NCBI GenBank assembly: GCA_003210155.1
Contig: QCNC01000001.1
Coordinates: forward strand, 62,001-126,000
DNA from: Prochlorococcus sp. AG-424-E18
GTDB lineage: Bacteria; Cyanobacteriota; Cyanobacteriia; PCC-6307; Cyanobiaceae
Direction: 5' to 3'
DNA length: 64,000 bases
The stretch's first letter is position 1, and every line of letters starts with the position of its first letter. Under the pieces are notes generated by a model. It was not told where the DNA came from and did no database searches. It saw only the letters and a program-made list of their open reading frames with translations. Of this stretch, positions 38,115 through 48,287 are shown piece after piece. The position numbers and the translations under genes were made by a program.

Positions 38115-38447
38115 CTATTTGGGCAAAATTGTAGGACCATCCAATAATTCGTCATTTTCATCGAGTGAATCTGGACTATCTGGCAAAGGTATTTCAATAC
38201 TAGTAACCAAATTAATAACATCTCTTAGTCTCATAGAATCAGCAAACCATCCCATTGCTTGCTCGGCATCACCTCTTTTTTCAGCGTCATTGGCTTGATC
38301 TTCATGAGCTTCCGCCAAAAGAGCAAGCCAGCACAGGCATCTTGCTTGAATTATTGAAAGATCTAAATCATTAGGTTGGGATTTAGAAATGCGTTCATGC
38401 TCTTGTTGAATTAAGAGCTTTAAACGCATATCATGCAACTTAGCCAT
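38115..38447 (-). CDS. Protein of unknown function, 110 residues, helical
   Basis: The first 85 residues look all-helical (MRLKLLIQQEHERIS, then SIIQARCLCWLALLAEAHEDQANDAEKRGDAEQAMGWFADS), similar to a pair of TPR-like helices, and the C-terminus is acidic and proline-containing. Co-directional with the gene at 37628. I recognise no family; a scaffold-type role would be a guess. Confidence 0.62.
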   Translation of the reverse strand: MAKLHDMRLKLLIQQEHERISKSQPNDLDLSIIQARCLCWLALLAEAHEDQANDAEKRGDAEQAMGWFADSMRLRDVINLVTSIEIPLPDSPDSLDENDELLDGPTILPK

Positions 38448-38525
38448 AAAAGATTTACTACTAACTATACGCTAGCTAGAGAGTAGCAAGTTTGCACACA
38501 TACTACATATAGTTTTTTATTTTTA

Positions 38526-38599
<74 letters not shown>

Positions 38600-38637
38600 A
38601 ATAGATGATTTTTGGAGTATTAAGCATTATGCTAAAT

Positions 38638-39014
38638 GAAAGCAGGAGAGGCAATCGCAAGAAAGTTTTATTTTGTTTCCAAAATAAAACTTTCTTGAGG
38701 AAAGTCCGGGCTCCCATATGGTCAGGCTTGCTGGGTAATTCCCAGTGCGGGTAACCGTGAGGATAGTGCCACAGAAACATACCGCCTAATACTTTATGTA
38801 TGGCAAGGGTGCAAGGGTGTGGTAAGAGCGCACCAGCAACATTGAGAAGTGTTGGCTAGGTAAACCCCGGCTGGGAGCAAGGCTTAGTAGATTTATGACC
38901 ATTTCACAATCTACTTTTAAGCGCCGCTTGAGGCTGTGAAGTAATTCCAGTCCTAGATAGATGATTGCCCATCTTAATTAAGATGAACAGAACCCGGCTT
39001 ATGACCTGCTTTCT
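38638..39014 (+). ncRNA. rnpB: RNase P RNA (rnpB), class A
   Basis: The catalytic RNA that trims tRNA 5' ends. The ends pair as P1 (GAAAGCAGG at 38638 with CCTGCTTTC ending at 39013). Conserved parts include GAGGAAAGTCCGGGCTCCC near 38696, GGTAAGAGCGCACCAGC near 38821 and AGAACCCGGCTTATG near 38989. A long A/T-rich hairpin (AAGAAAGTTTTATTTTG against CAAAATAAAACTTTCTT, roughly 38660-38695) forms the P3 region. Ends are set by the helix, accurate to a few bases. Confidence 0.96.
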
Positions 39015-39038
39015 AATTGTTGTGATTATTCAAATCAG

Positions 39039-39788
39039 ATGACAAATATAATTAACGCAAAGAGAATTAATCAAATAACTAATTTTTTACAGTCTTTAAA
39101 CATTAAATCAAAAAGATTTTCTGAAATAATTAGAACTCAAAATATTGCAGTTATTCAAAACTTTAACCAAGCATTTATCCACTCCTCTGAGGACAAAATA
39201 ATAAATTACGAAAAACTAGAATTTTTCGGAGATGCAGTACTCAGATTGGCTGCTTCTAATTTTATTGAAAAAAAATATCCTCAAATGACTGTAGGAGAGA
39301 GATCAGAGCTAAGAGCACAAATTGTAAGTGATGAATGGTTAATTAAATTAGGGTTGGAAATTGAAATAGATAAATTAATAATTAAAGGACCTAAAGCTCT
39401 TGGTGATGAAAATTCAAAAAATACTATTATTGGTGAAGCTACAGAAGCCTTAATTGGTGCTGTTTACAAGTGCTTTAATTCAATTAAGGAAGTAAATCTT
39501 TGGTTAGATGATATTTGGGAGGAAGATTCAGAAATATTTTTAAAAGCTCCATATAAATTCAAATCTAAGACAGTACTGCAAGAGTGGTGTCAAAGTAAAG
39601 GTTTTGATTTGCCAGTCTATAAAATAATTGAAGTCTCAAAGAAAAATGGAGACCCTAAAAGATTTTCTTGCGATATATTTATCCAAGGATTAAAAGAATC
39701 GTCTGCATTCGGCAAGTCCCATAAACAAGCAGAAACGAATGCAGCTAAAGTTTTGTTAGAAAAATTTATGTCTATAGGTAAGATCTAA
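39039..39788 (+). CDS. rnc: Ribonuclease III
   Basis: A 249-residue double-strand-specific endonuclease. The RNase III signature YEKLEFFGDAVLRLAAS and GEATEALIGAVY supply the catalytic acidic residues, and residues about 170-247 are a double-strand RNA-binding domain ending SHKQAETNAAKVLLEKF. It starts 25 bases after the RNase P RNA and reads toward rimM, with the antisense ndhS gene in between. Confidence 0.95.
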   Translation: MTNIINAKRINQITNFLQSLNIKSKRFSEIIRTQNIAVIQNFNQAFIHSSEDKIINYEKLEFFGDAVLRLAASNFIEKKYPQMTVGERSELRAQIVSDEWLIKLGLEIEIDKLIIKGPKALGDENSKNTIIGEATEALIGAVYKCFNSIKEVNLWLDDIWEEDSEIFLKAPYKFKSKTVLQEWCQSKGFDLPVYKIIEVSKKNGDPKRFSCDIFIQGLKESSAFGKSHKQAETNAAKVLLEKFMSIGKI

Positions 39789-39791
39789 TTT

Positions 39792-39977
39792 TTACACTAT
39801 TTCCAAGTTCGTTAGCTGAAAAGTTATGAGTTTATCCCAATTACCCCCTTCGAACAGAACTGCTGCTCTCTTTTTTGTAACTCTCTGTACAAATCCCTTA
39901 TATCCTCTGTATATAGAGTTAGTGTCTGTTACAACAACAAAACAACCAGGGAGTATGGGTTTAGTAGATAATTCCAT
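39792..39977 (-). CDS. ndhS: NAD(P)H dehydrogenase (NDH-1) subunit S
   Basis: A 61-residue SH3-like protein with the cyanobacterial NdhS pattern: [25 protein letters not shown] followed by [18 protein letters not shown]. NdhS is the peripheral subunit that helps ferredoxin dock on the NDH-1 complex for cyclic electron flow. The second in-frame ATG (39977) is chosen, as an upstream ATG at 39986 adds only three residues. It is antisense between rnc and rimM with 3 and about 24 bp on each side. Confidence 0.8.
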   Translation of the reverse strand: MELSTKPILPGCFVVVTDTNSIYRGYKGFVQRVTKKRAAVLFEGGNWDKLITFQLTNLEIV

Positions 39978-40001
39978 AAAAAACACCTATTTATACAATA
40001 T

Positions 40002-40541
40002 ATGATAAATAAAGACGAATGGTTGGCTGTTGGATTAATAACATCATGTCATGGAATTAATGGACAGGTGAAGGTTAAATCTCTAAGTGATTTTGAAGAA
40101 AGATTTTTAAAACCGGGAATTAGATGGTTGCAAAAAGAAAATGAACCTCCTTCAAAAATAGAACTTTTATCTGGTTTCAAACAGCCTGGCAAAGAGACCT
40201 TTATAATTAAGTTTCAAGGAATAAATACAAGAAATCATGCAGAGCAACTGAAAAAATTAAAGATAGTTGTAAAAACCGATAAACTACCCAAATTAAAAAA
40301 AGGAGAATTCCACTTGTTAGAACTTATAAATTTAGAAGTCAAGACTTTAGAAAATGATGAATTAAAAGCAATTGGGAAAGTTATCAATTTAGAAAATGAG
40401 AAAAACAATTTACTTGTTATTGAACTATTTAAAAATAAAAAAAAAGTTCACATACCATTTGTAAAAGAAATAGTCCCACTAGTAGATATAAAAAATAATT
40501 TTCTAATAATCAATCCTCCAAAAGGACTTTTAGAGCTATAA
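40002..40541 (+). CDS. rimM: Ribosome maturation factor RimM
   Basis: A 179-residue protein that binds ribosomal protein S19 and aids 30S maturation. The N-terminal [25 protein letters not shown] and the PRC-barrel half ([17 protein letters not shown] to [27 protein letters not shown]) fit the family. The ATG at 40002 begins 24 bases from the ndhS start, so its promoter must overlap ndhS, or it is read from rnc. Confidence 0.94.
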   Translation: MINKDEWLAVGLITSCHGINGQVKVKSLSDFEERFLKPGIRWLQKENEPPSKIELLSGFKQPGKETFIIKFQGINTRNHAEQLKKLKIVVKTDKLPKLKKGEFHLLELINLEVKTLENDELKAIGKVINLENEKNNLLVIELFKNKKKVHIPFVKEIVPLVDIKNNFLIINPPKGLLEL

Positions 40542-40573
40542 ATTTAGAAAAATAAATATTTGTAATAAATTCA

Positions 40574-42469
40574 TCATTCCACAGTTACACTTTTAGCTAA
40601 ATTTCTTGGTTGATCCACGTCAAGTCCTCTATGAGCTGCAATATGGTAACTCAATAATTGTAAAGGCACTATATTCAGTAATGGTGAAATCCATTCATTA
40701 GAAGGAGGAACTTTCATTAAATAATCAAAAATTTCAGTACCTTTACATTTAGGAGCAATCCCAATCAAATATGAATCCCTAGCTTTTGCTTCTTGAGCAT
40801 TACTTATAACTTTATCGAAAACTTCACCAGGAGAAGCAATTGAAATTACAGGTACTTTTTTATCTAACAAAGCTATTGGACCATGTTTCATCTCACCAGC
40901 TGGATATCCAGCCGCATGAATATAGCTAATTTCTTTAAGTTTTAAAGCTCCTTCAAGAGCAATAGGATAATTTATACCTCTTCCTAAAAAGATAACATCT
41001 TTAATATTAAAAAAATCATGTGCTAGCTTTTCTGAAGATTTATTATGTTGCTCTAAAAGATCTTCTATTATTGAGGGTAGTTTTATAAGTTCTGTTATTA
41101 AATTACATATTTCATCTAAGCTTTGACTACCTTTAATTTCGGCAAATTTTATAGCTAATCCATAAAAAGAAAGTAATTGAGCAAAAAAAGTTTTTGTTGC
41201 TGCAACTCCTACTTCTACTCCAGCGCAGATATCAATAATATTTGAAACCTGCCTTCCTATAGAGCTCTCTTTTCTATTTGTTATTGCAATAAGATTGGGT
41301 TTAAAATTTTTATCTTTAATCAAAGATCGTCTTTTAATTTCCATATCTATAGCTGCAATTGTATCTGCTGTTTCTCCAGATTGAGTCACTCCAATAGTTA
41401 ATGTGTTTGGCAACAATGGAGGTGGTGAATATCGAAATTCACTCGCATAAAAGACATGTGTGGGGATACTTGAAAATTGTTCTAGTAAAAAACTGCCAAC
41501 CATTGCAGCATGTTTACTTGTACCACAAGCGATAATTTCAATTCTTTCTATTGATTCAAAAAACTTTGTATCAAAAGGATAATTAATTTGATATTGGCCT
41601 TTTTCTAGGTCTTGAATTAAATAATTTTCCAACCAGTTTTTTGCTGTCTGCGGCTGATCATATATCTCTTTTAACATGTAGTGTTTAAAATTCATCTTAT
41701 CCATTATTTGCTCTGAGACTTTTAGAGAAACTGGATTTCGATATTGTCTTTCATTGTTTGTGTCGTATATTTCTATTCCTAGAGGAGTCAATAAAGCTAT
41801 TTCTTCATCCTCCATAGGCAAAATAATATTTGTAAAGTTTGCAATAGCTGGAGTATCGCTTGCACAAATAAATTCTCCTTCGCCCAAACCAATAATCAAG
41901 GGGGCTTGTCTTCTGGCAACTACCAAAGATGTTGGAGCATCAGCCCATAAAACTGCTAAGGCGTACGATCCTTCCAGATCAGATATTACATTTCTCACAG
42001 CCACTAATAATGTTGAGCCATTATTCTCAAGGTTGAGTTTACTTAATGTATTTAATTCTCTTTTGATGAGATGTGGAATTACCTCAGTATCTGTATCAGA
42101 ATTGAAAATAATACCTTCATTTTCTAATTTATTTTTTAAGTCTTGAAAATTTTCAATAATGCCATTTTGAACAACTGCAATAGTTCCTGAACCATCGAAA
42201 TGAGGATGGGCATTTTTCAACTCAGGTTTTCCATGAGTTGCCCATCTAGTATGACCTATACCAACAGTTCCTGGAATATTCTTATCTTTGAGATTATCCT
42301 TTAAATTCTTTAATTTTCCCTTTGCTTTGTTACAAGTAATAGATTTTTTTTCAGAATTGATAATTGCAATACCTGAGGAATCATATCCTCTATATTCAAG
42401 TTTTTCTAATCCATTAATCAATAATGGTAAAGCTTTTTTATAACCTGTTACAGCAACTATTCCGCACAT
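40574..42469 (-). CDS. glmS: Glutamine-fructose-6-phosphate aminotransferase (isomerizing)
   Basis: A 631-residue enzyme making glucosamine-6-phosphate for peptidoglycan and lipopolysaccharide. The N-terminal nucleophile Cys follows the start Met (MCGIVAVTGY), which is why the ATG at 42469 is chosen over 42487. The glutaminase half includes GIGHTRWATHG; the two SIS sugar-binding halves include CGTSKHAAMVG and TQSGETADT, and the C-terminus ends RNLAKSVTVE. No glmS ribozyme was seen upstream. Confidence 0.98.
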   Translation of the reverse strand: MCGIVAVTGYKKALPLLINGLEKLEYRGYDSSGIAIINSEKKSITCNKAKGKLKNLKDNLKDKNIPGTVGIGHTRWATHGKPELKNAHPHFDGSGTIAVVQNGIIENFQDLKNKLENEGIIFNSDTDTEVIPHLIKRELNTLSKLNLENNGSTLLVAVRNVISDLEGSYALAVLWADAPTSLVVARRQAPLIIGLGEGEFICASDTPAIANFTNIILPMEDEEIALLTPLGIEIYDTNNERQYRNPVSLKVSEQIMDKMNFKHYMLKEIYDQPQTAKNWLENYLIQDLEKGQYQINYPFDTKFFESIERIEIIACGTSKHAAMVGSFLLEQFSSIPTHVFYASEFRYSPPPLLPNTLTIGVTQSGETADTIAAIDMEIKRRSLIKDKNFKPNLIAITNRKESSIGRQVSNIIDICAGVEVGVAATKTFFAQLLSFYGLAIKFAEIKGSQSLDEICNLITELIKLPSIIEDLLEQHNKSSEKLAHDFFNIKDVIFLGRGINYPIALEGALKLKEISYIHAAGYPAGEMKHGPIALLDKKVPVISIASPGEVFDKVISNAQEAKARDSYLIGIAPKCKGTEIFDYLMKVPPSNEWISPLLNIVPLQLLSYHIAAHRGLDVDQPRNLAKSVTVE

Positions 42470-42550
42470 ACAAAAATTTTTTTTCAATTATATTTGAAAA
42501 AAAATAAGTATTTTTAAAACATGGACTCTCTTAAAACTGCACTATATAAG

Positions 42551-42838
<288 letters not shown>

Positions 42839-42929
42839 TTACAAAGAAATTAAAAAAATTAAGATATGCTTCACTCTTGTTAACTCTAGGGCATAAAATC
42901 ATAAAGATAATTAGTAATTTCTATAAACT

Positions 42930-43169
42930 ATGTCACAAGAAATCCTCGAAAAAGTTTGTTCTATTGTTTCAGAACAATTAAGTGTTGAAACAGGAGAAGT
43001 CAAATCTGATTCAAATTTCCAAAATGATTTAGGTGCTGATTCTTTAGATACCGTTGAATTAGTCATGGCTCTTGAAGAAGCATTCGATATTGAAATCCCT
43101 GATGAAGCAGCTGAAGGAATTGCAACTGTTGGCGATGCAGTAAAATTCATCGAAGAAAAAAAAGGTTAG
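42930..43169 (+). CDS. acpP: Acyl carrier protein
   Basis: A 79-residue acidic protein with the phosphopantetheine attachment motif [13 protein letters not shown] (Ser38). It carries growing acyl chains in fatty acid synthesis. It is followed 6 bp downstream by fabF on the same strand, the usual acpP-fabF pair. Confidence 0.98.
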   Translation: MSQEILEKVCSIVSEQLSVETGEVKSDSNFQNDLGADSLDTVELVMALEEAFDIEIPDEAAEGIATVGDAVKFIEEKKG

Positions 43170-43175
43170 TAAAGG

Positions 43176-44420
43176 ATGCCAAATTTCCATCGAGTAGTTA
43201 TTACCGGTATCGGAGCAGTAACTCCAATTGGTAATAACATTGATGAATATTTAGTCGGTCTGCAAAAAGGTTCTAATGGGGTTTCAGGGATTACTCTCTT
43301 TGATCCCGAACAACATCCTTGCAAATTTGCAGCAGAAGTAAAAAATCTTCATACTGAAAATTTTATTGAGGCTAAAGAATCCAAAAGATGGGATCGTTTT
43401 TCCCAGTTTGGAGTTATTGCTGCAAAGCAAGCCTTTAGTGATTCTGGACTAGAAATTACTGAAGCTAATTCATCAAGAATTGGAGTAATTATTGGATCTG
43501 GTGTTGGAGGCTTACTAACTATGGAAAGTCAAGCCCAAATTCTCAGTCATAAAGGACCTAAAAGAGTAAGTCCATTTACAGTCCCAATGATGATTCCAAA
43601 TATGGCAACTGGATTAGCTGCTATTGCTTTGGGTGCAAAAGGACCAAGTTCCTCTGTTTCGACCGCCTGCGCTGCCGGTTCAAATGCAATTGGAGACTCT
43701 TTTAGATTACTTCAACTTGGAAAGGCAGATGCAATGATCTGTGGAGGAGCAGAAGCAAGTATTACCCCTCTCGGAGTAGCTGGATTTGCAAGTGCCAAAG
43801 CCCTTTCTTTCAGAAATGAAAGTCCCGAAACTGCTAGCAGGCCTTTTGATGCAGGAAGAGATGGATTTGTTATTGGAGAGGGATCTGGAATTCTTGTACT
43901 AGAAACTTTAGAAAATGCACAAAAAAGAAATGCAAGAATTTATGCAGAAATAATTGGATATGGAACAACATGTGATGCGCATCACATTACTGCTCCATCT
44001 CCAGGAGGAGTTGGAGGAGCTAAGGCTATTAAACTAGCAATTGAAGACGCTTCTTTAAGCCTTGAAAAAGTTGATTACATTAATGCTCATGGAACGAGTA
44101 CATCAGCTAATGACAAAAATGAAACTTCTGCAATTAAATCTATTTTTAAAGACAGATCTTACCTCATTCCTGTAAGCTCTACTAAGTCGATGACTGGTCA
44201 TCTCTTAGGAGGCTCAGGAGGTATAGAAGCCGTAGCTTGTATACTTTCTTTGACACATAATTTTATCCCTCCTACAATTAACTACGTCAATCCAGATCCT
44301 GAATGTGATCTTGATTATGTACCAAATAATGCAAGAGACGCTCAAGTAGGAGTTGCTCTTTCAAATTCTTTCGGATTTGGTGGTCACAATGTTTGCCTTG
44401 CTTTCGGCAAAATGAATTGA
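43176..44420 (+). CDS. fabF: 3-oxoacyl-[acyl-carrier-protein] synthase II
   Basis: A 414-residue condensing enzyme for chain elongation. The catalytic Cys sits in VSTACAAGSNAIG, and the two catalytic histidines in NAHGTSTSANDKNE and KSMTGHLLGGSGG. The C-terminal SNSFGFGGHNVCLAF is typical. It follows acpP by 6 bp and precedes the transketolase gene by about 42 bp. Confidence 0.98.
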   Translation: MPNFHRVVITGIGAVTPIGNNIDEYLVGLQKGSNGVSGITLFDPEQHPCKFAAEVKNLHTENFIEAKESKRWDRFSQFGVIAAKQAFSDSGLEITEANSSRIGVIIGSGVGGLLTMESQAQILSHKGPKRVSPFTVPMMIPNMATGLAAIALGAKGPSSSVSTACAAGSNAIGDSFRLLQLGKADAMICGGAEASITPLGVAGFASAKALSFRNESPETASRPFDAGRDGFVIGEGSGILVLETLENAQKRNARIYAEIIGYGTTCDAHHITAPSPGGVGGAKAIKLAIEDASLSLEKVDYINAHGTSTSANDKNETSAIKSIFKDRSYLIPVSSTKSMTGHLLGGSGGIEAVACILSLTHNFIPPTINYVNPDPECDLDYVPNNARDAQVGVALSNSFGFGGHNVCLAFGKMN

Positions 44421-44462
44421 AGACAACCAATTCTTTATTTCCAACCTAACTTATTTAAAACA

Positions 44463-46469
44463 ATGGTCGCTGCATCTGTTTCATTAGAATCACTTTGTGT
44501 AAATAGTATAAGAATGCTTGCTGTAGATGCAGTAAATAAATCTAATAGTGGACATCCTGGATTACCTATGGGATGTGCTCCTATGGGTTATGCATTATGG
44601 CAAAACATACTTAATCACAACCCTAATAATCCAAAATGGTTCAACAGAGACCGATTTGTATTATCAGCTGGTCATGGCTGTATGCTGTTATATTCTTTGC
44701 TTCATTTAACAGGATATAAATCAGTTTCCATAGAAGATATAAAACAATTTAGACAATGGGGATCCAAAACTCCTGGACATCCAGAAACATTTGAAACTGA
44801 AGGAGTTGAGGTTACAGCAGGACCTCTTGGAGCAGGAATATCTAATGCAGTTGGTTTAGCAATAGCTGAAACTCACTTGGCAGCTAAATTCAACAAGCCT
44901 GACTTAAAAATAGTTGATCACTTTACTTACGTCATAATGGGTGACGGCTGTAATCAAGAAGGTATCGCATCAGAGGCTTGCTCATTAGCTGGACATCTGA
45001 AGCTTGGAAAATTAATTGCACTGTATGACGATAATCAAATTACAATTGATGGACGAACAGATGTTTCTTTCACTGAAGATGTCTTAAAAAGATATGAGGC
45101 TTATGGATGGCATATACAACACGTCGAAAATGGTAATCATGACGTTAAAGGAATAACTGAAGCTATCGAAAAAGCAAAATTAATTACAGACAAGCCTTCA
45201 ATTATAAAAATTTCTACAACCATAGGTTATGGTTCGCCCAATAAATCAGATACTGCTGGAATTCATGGAGCAGCTGTTGGAGAAGAAGAAGCTGCATTAA
45301 CTAGAGAGTTTCTAAATTGGGAATATCCTCCATTTGAAATACCAGATGAAGTATATACACATTTTAGAAAATCAATAAACAAAGGCGAAAATTTAGAGAA
45401 AGAATGGGACTCTAAATTTGAAGAATATCAAAAAAACTATCCTTCTGAAGGAGCCGAGTTAAACAGAATGTTAAAAGGCCAACTACCTGATAATTGGGAT
45501 AAAGATCTCCCCTCTTATACACCTGATGATAAAGGTTTAGCTACCAGAAAGCATTCACAAATATGTTTAGGTGCTTTAGGACCTAATCTTCCTGAATTAA
45601 TTGGGGGATCAGCAGATTTAACTCACTCTAACTATACAGATATCAAGGGGGAGACTGGATCATTCCAGCCTCATAGTCCTGAAAAGAGATATTTACATTT
45701 TGGTGTACGAGAACATGCTATGGCAGCTGTACTTAATGGTATTGCCTATCACAATAGTGGTCTTATTCCTTATGGTGGAACTTTCCTAGTTTTTGCAGAT
45801 TATATGAGAGGTTCAATGAGGCTTTCAGCACTTAGCGAATTAGGAGTGATCTATGTATTAACCCATGATTCAATTGGTGTAGGAGAAGACGGTCCAACAC
45901 ATCAACCAATTGAAACTATTCCTTCTCTCCGTGCCATGCCTAACATGCTAGTTTTCAGGCCAGGAGATGGAAACGAGACAAGTGGAGCTTATAAACTTGC
46001 TATTCAAAATCGTAAAAGACCTTCTGCCCTTTGTTTAAGTAGGCAAGGTATGCCAAATCAAGAAAATACTTCGATCGAAAAAGTTGCTCTAGGAGGATAT
46101 ATAGTTTCCGATTGCGAAGGAACGCCAGATCTAATATTTATTGGTACTGGAAGCGAACTCAATCTTTGCATTGAAGCAAGTAAGGAAATTTCAAGTTTAG
46201 GTAAAAAAATTAGAGTTGTTTCTATGCCTTGTGTAGAACTTTTTGAAGAGCAAGAAGAATCTTACAAAGAAAGTGTTTTACCAAGTAGTGTGAAAAAGAG
46301 AGTTGTAGTAGAAGCTGCCCATTCATTTGGTTGGCATAAATATACAGGTTTTGATGGAATTTGTATTACTATGGATAGGTTTGGCGCATCAGCTCCAGGT
46401 GGAGAATGTATGAAAAATTTTGGATTTACAGTCGAAAACGTAGTTAATCAGACGAAAGAAATTCTATAA
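44463..46469 (+). CDS. tktA: Transketolase
   Basis: A 668-residue thiamine-diphosphate enzyme of the Calvin cycle and pentose phosphate pathway. Motifs include [14 protein letters not shown], the cofactor-binding [27 protein letters not shown], and the catalytic region [16 protein letters not shown]. The gene ends in a cluster of stop codons and a TAATAAC repeat. Thiamine biosynthesis gene thiC lies just downstream on the other strand, which may be coincidence. Confidence 0.97.
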   Translation: MVAASVSLESLCVNSIRMLAVDAVNKSNSGHPGLPMGCAPMGYALWQNILNHNPNNPKWFNRDRFVLSAGHGCMLLYSLLHLTGYKSVSIEDIKQFRQWGSKTPGHPETFETEGVEVTAGPLGAGISNAVGLAIAETHLAAKFNKPDLKIVDHFTYVIMGDGCNQEGIASEACSLAGHLKLGKLIALYDDNQITIDGRTDVSFTEDVLKRYEAYGWHIQHVENGNHDVKGITEAIEKAKLITDKPSIIKISTTIGYGSPNKSDTAGIHGAAVGEEEAALTREFLNWEYPPFEIPDEVYTHFRKSINKGENLEKEWDSKFEEYQKNYPSEGAELNRMLKGQLPDNWDKDLPSYTPDDKGLATRKHSQICLGALGPNLPELIGGSADLTHSNYTDIKGETGSFQPHSPEKRYLHFGVREHAMAAVLNGIAYHNSGLIPYGGTFLVFADYMRGSMRLSALSELGVIYVLTHDSIGVGEDGPTHQPIETIPSLRAMPNMLVFRPGDGNETSGAYKLAIQNRKRPSALCLSRQGMPNQENTSIEKVALGGYIVSDCEGTPDLIFIGTGSELNLCIEASKEISSLGKKIRVVSMPCVELFEEQEESYKESVLPSSVKKRVVVEAAHSFGWHKYTGFDGICITMDRFGASAPGGECMKNFGFTVENVVNQTKEIL

Positions 46470-46491
46470 CTAATAACTAATAACTAATAAC
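46466..46491. repeat. Short tandem repeat of TAATAAC between tktA and thiC
   Basis: Three exact copies of the 7-base unit TAATAAC (46471-46477, 46478-46484, 46485-46491) follow the tktA stop, with a partial copy just before and an imperfect TTATAATTTATAAC after. Because 7 is not a multiple of three, the run gives stops in more than one frame. The gap between the two convergent genes is only 35 bases. Copy number may vary between relatives. Confidence 0.85.
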
Positions 46492-46504
46492 TTATAATTT
46501 ATAA

Positions 46505-47875
46505 CTACACTGAAGTATTACATTCTTCAAGCTTATCTTTTAACTGATCAAGAGATTCATCAGAAATCTTTGAATTCATTGGACAATGTTTAGGGCCACA
46601 CATTGAACAAAACTCGGCCTTTTTAAAAATTTCTTCAGGCAATGTCTCATCATGGTACTGCTTTGCCCTTTCTGGATCTAATGAAAGTTCGAATTGTTTA
46701 TTCCAGTCAAAGTTATACCTTGCATGACTAAGTTCATCATCTCTATCGCGAGCTCCAGCTCTATGTCTCGCTATATCAGCAGCGTGAGCAGCTATTTTAT
46801 AAGCAATTAAGCCTTCTCTTACATCTTCTGCATTTGGTAAACCTAGATGTTCTTTTGGGGTAACATAACATAACATAGAAGTTCCATACCAGCCTGCCAT
46901 CGCCGCCCCAATAGCACTTGATATATGGTCATAACCAGGAGAGATATCTGTCACTAATGGACCAAGAACATAAAATGGAGCTTCTGAACATTCTTCCATT
47001 TGCTTTCTCACATTAAACTCAATTTGATCCATAGGTACATGACCAGGGCCCTCAACCATTACTTGAACATTATGTTCCCATGCTCTTCGAGTAAGCTCTC
47101 CTAAGGTTTTTAGTTCAGCTAGTTGAGCATCATCAGAAGCATCATGCAAGCATCCAGGCCTTAATGAATCTCCTAGAGAGAAAGTACAATCATATTTTTT
47201 AAAAATCTCACAAATGTCATCAAACCTAGTGTAAAGAGGATTTTGCTTAAAATGATGTAACATCCATTGAGCTAAAATCCCTCCCCCCCTACTGACAATT
47301 CCAGTAATTCTTCCTTTGACTTTCGGCAAATGCTCGATCAATAACCCAGCATGAATAGTTTGATAATCTACACCTTGCTGACAATGTTTTTCAATAATAT
47401 GAAGAAAATCATCTTCAGTTAGTCTATCTATTGAACCATGTACACTTTCTAAAGCTTGATAAACAGGAACTGTTCCTATGGGAACAGGAGACTCGTGAAT
47501 AATTGCTTGCCGCACTTCATCTAAATTTACTCCTCCTGTAGAAAGATCCATAACCGTATCAGCTCCATATTTAACTGCTAGTTTTAGCTTCTCTACTTCT
47601 TCATTAATATCACTTGCATTAGGGGAAGCACCAATATTGGCATTAACCTTGCATCTAGAAGCAATACCTATAGACATTGGCTCAAGATTCAAATGATTAA
47701 TATTAGCTGGAATGATTAATCTTCCTCTCGCCACTTCTTCCATTATTAAAGAAGAAGGAAGATTTTCTTTTTTAGCAACAAAATCCATTTCTTCAGTGAT
47801 ATATCCGTTTCTCGCAAAGTTCATCTGAGTTAGATTGTCTTTCCCAAGGCGTGGCTTAATCCAAGAACTTCTCAT
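46505..47875 (-). CDS. thiC: Phosphomethylpyrimidine synthase ThiC
   Basis: A 456-residue radical-SAM-like enzyme that rearranges aminoimidazole ribotide into the pyrimidine of thiamine. The C-terminal Fe-S motif is CSMCGPKHC. Other segments are [41 protein letters not shown] and [15 protein letters not shown]. It lacks the long N-terminus of enteric ThiC, as usual in cyanobacteria. The leader contains a TPP riboswitch. Confidence 0.98.
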   Translation of the reverse strand: MRSSWIKPRLGKDNLTQMNFARNGYITEEMDFVAKKENLPSSLIMEEVARGRLIIPANINHLNLEPMSIGIASRCKVNANIGASPNASDINEEVEKLKLAVKYGADTVMDLSTGGVNLDEVRQAIIHESPVPIGTVPVYQALESVHGSIDRLTEDDFLHIIEKHCQQGVDYQTIHAGLLIEHLPKVKGRITGIVSRGGGILAQWMLHHFKQNPLYTRFDDICEIFKKYDCTFSLGDSLRPGCLHDASDDAQLAELKTLGELTRRAWEHNVQVMVEGPGHVPMDQIEFNVRKQMEECSEAPFYVLGPLVTDISPGYDHISSAIGAAMAGWYGTSMLCYVTPKEHLGLPNAEDVREGLIAYKIAAHAADIARHRAGARDRDDELSHARYNFDWNKQFELSLDPERAKQYHDETLPEEIFKKAEFCSMCGPKHCPMNSKISDESLDQLKDKLEECNTSV

Positions 47876-47914
47876 AATTTACAAATTTAAAAAGTGTTAT
47901 TACTAAAGTTTGAT

Positions 47915-48005
47915 CAAATCTCCACTTCCCTGCATCAAGATTAATGATTCAAGTTCAAAGGGTATGATCTCAGCTAAGTTAAATTTCCTAGCACCCCTAG
48001 TATTA
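47915..48005 (-). promoter_or_regulatory. TPP (thiamine pyrophosphate) riboswitch upstream of thiC
   Basis: Read on the minus strand, the leader contains, in order, AGGGGTGC, GCTGAGATCATACCC, TTTGAACTTGAATCA, TTAATCTTGATGCAGGGAA and GTGGAG. These match the conserved THI-element parts (CUGAGA...ACCCUUUGAACCUGAUC...UAAUGC..GCAGGGAA). The aptamer ends about 40 bases before the thiC ATG. I see no long U-run hairpin between them, so translational or early-termination control cannot be told apart. Bounds are accurate to about 5 bases. Confidence 0.93.
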
Positions 48006-48071
48006 ATCTTATTAATAGCTCTTTTCTAAAAAATAGTCATCTTATATTGCATAAAAATAAATAAAATTATT

Positions 48072-48287
48072 TTATTTAACTTTTTGATAAGACTTTATCT
48101 TTTTTAAAGTACTTTTCCTATCCAATTGTCTGCTTATACCCCTCTCTAAAATAATTACAGCCCCCATTAAGCCGATAGGTAAATAAAAAATCTTCTTGGA
48201 ATTGTCCCTAAATACCAATCCGATTCCAGATATAAGAATCATAAAAGGAGCCACAAAAGATAAAATAAATCTTTTATTAATTTTCAT
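48072..48287 (-). CDS. Small two-helix membrane protein (possibly DUF3188)
   Basis: A 71-residue protein with two hydrophobic segments (FILSFVAPFMILISGIGLVF and IFYLPIGLMGAVIILERG) joined by a short charged loop, and a basic tail with KSTLKKIKSYQKVK. It resembles the small cyanobacterial DUF3188 proteins, which have no known function; this is recalled, not searched. Its start overlaps the amidohydrolase end by 11 bases, so the two are coupled. Confidence 0.6.
   Translation of the reverse strand: MKINKRFILSFVAPFMILISGIGLVFRDNSKKIFYLPIGLMGAVIILERGISRQLDRKSTLKKIKSYQKVK

Noticed and set aside
47960..48030. 22-residue hydrophobic open frame on the plus strand (starting MISAKLNFLAPL), like a small photosystem peptide
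   Set aside because: It lies antisense to the TPP aptamer; the riboswitch conservation explains the sequence.
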